Below, in pieces: positions 5,705-5,801 of a DNA stretch of 5,801 bases (position 1 is the first letter of the stretch; the number at the start of each line of letters is the position of its first letter). The stretch covers positions 1-5,801 of the forward strand of contig JAJZAS010000118.1 in assembly GCA_021799325.1 (NCBI GenBank), in the 5' to 3' direction. Source of the DNA: Bacillota bacterium (GTDB lineage Bacteria; Bacillota; Bacilli; Alicyclobacillales; SLC66). The notes beneath the pieces were generated by a model. That model worked only from the letters and a program-made list of their open reading frames with translations, was not told the DNA's origin and made no database searches. A program made the translations under genes and the position numbers.

Positions 5705-5801
5705 ATGAAGCGTGAGATGAATTATTCCCTAGTGGTAACGATCGCGTTATTGATTTTTAGCTGGCAAGCCACTAATGCGCACGGAACTTCGAATTCAGTG
5801 C
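5705..5801 (+). CDS. Secreted or membrane-anchored protein, N-terminus only (partial)
   Basis: An open frame runs from the ATG at 5705 off the window edge, 32 codons long. The peptide starts MKREMNYSLVVTIALLIFSW and continues QATNAHGTSNSV. It shows a classic Sec signal: charged start, hydrophobic core at about residues 8-19, and a plausible cleavage site after TNA (about residue 25). No lipobox Cys follows, so a soluble exported protein or an uncleaved anchor is more likely than a lipoprotein. The gene begins 32 nt after the permease stop with a strong ribosome site. The mature part is not in view, so function is unknown; an accessory envelope component of the pump or an unrelated secreted protein are both possible. 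Confidence 0.75.
   Translation, partial: MKREMNYSLVVTIALLIFSWQATNAHGTSNSV

Noticed and set aside
5673..5708. Mini-frame of 11 codons (MREMMKGRGSA) starting right after the permease stop and ending in an ATGA overlap with the edge gene, with an AAGGA upstream.
   Set aside because: It might promote translational coupling, but it is too short to judge, contains the strong ribosome site of the next gene, and arrangements like this arise easily by chance.

Overview
The window looks like a piece of a Bacillota (Firmicutes) chromosome or plasmid. By eye the G+C is moderate. The genes are tightly packed on one strand, the Shine-Dalgarno sequences are very strong (AGGAGGT, AGGAGGTG, GGTGGAGG, GGGGAGG), and two of the starts are GTG. 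Genus cannot be fixed from the sequence. I see no TolC-like gene and no RLS-type tip motif in the adaptor, so a single-membrane host is somewhat favoured, but a diderm Firmicute is not excluded.

Layout, all on the + strand: (i) 1-95, a short leader with the possible last codons of an upstream gene, an 8-bp inverted repeat and a strong ribosome site. (ii) 96-1496, a C39 peptidase domain with an intact Gln-Cys-His-Asp set, fused to a six-helix type I ABC-exporter membrane domain that ends exactly where the ATPase domain should begin. (iii) 1493-3796, translationally coupled by an ATGA overlap, a very long (767 residue) membrane fusion / adaptor protein of HlyD/MacA type. Its two lipoyl half-motifs are separated by about 485 residues of Gln/Asn/Asp/Ala/Ser-rich helical sequence containing regular 34-36 residue repeats. 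(iv) 3813-4481, a MacB/LolD-type ABC ATPase with all catalytic motifs. (v) 4500-5672, a MacB/FtsX-type permease with four membrane helices and a large extracytoplasmic domain. (vi) from 5705, the first 32 codons of a protein with a signal peptide, cut by the window edge.

Reading as a system: genes iii-v form a recognisable MacAB/YknXYZ-like tripartite pump (adaptor, ATPase, permease). Genes ii-iii resemble the C39-transporter plus adaptor pair used for double-glycine-leader peptides (ComA/ComB, LcnC/LcnD type). Here the two architectures share one adaptor, and the C39 transporter has no ATPase of its own. The simplest inference is an operon for maturation and export of, or self-protection against, a secreted peptide. 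The C39 protein would act as a membrane-anchored leader peptidase, and its energy would come from the MacB-type ATPase, from an ATPase encoded outside the window, or not be needed. No precursor peptide is visible in this window. The most noteworthy points are the ATPase-less C39-membrane fusion, the hybrid operon, and the repeat ladder in the adaptor.
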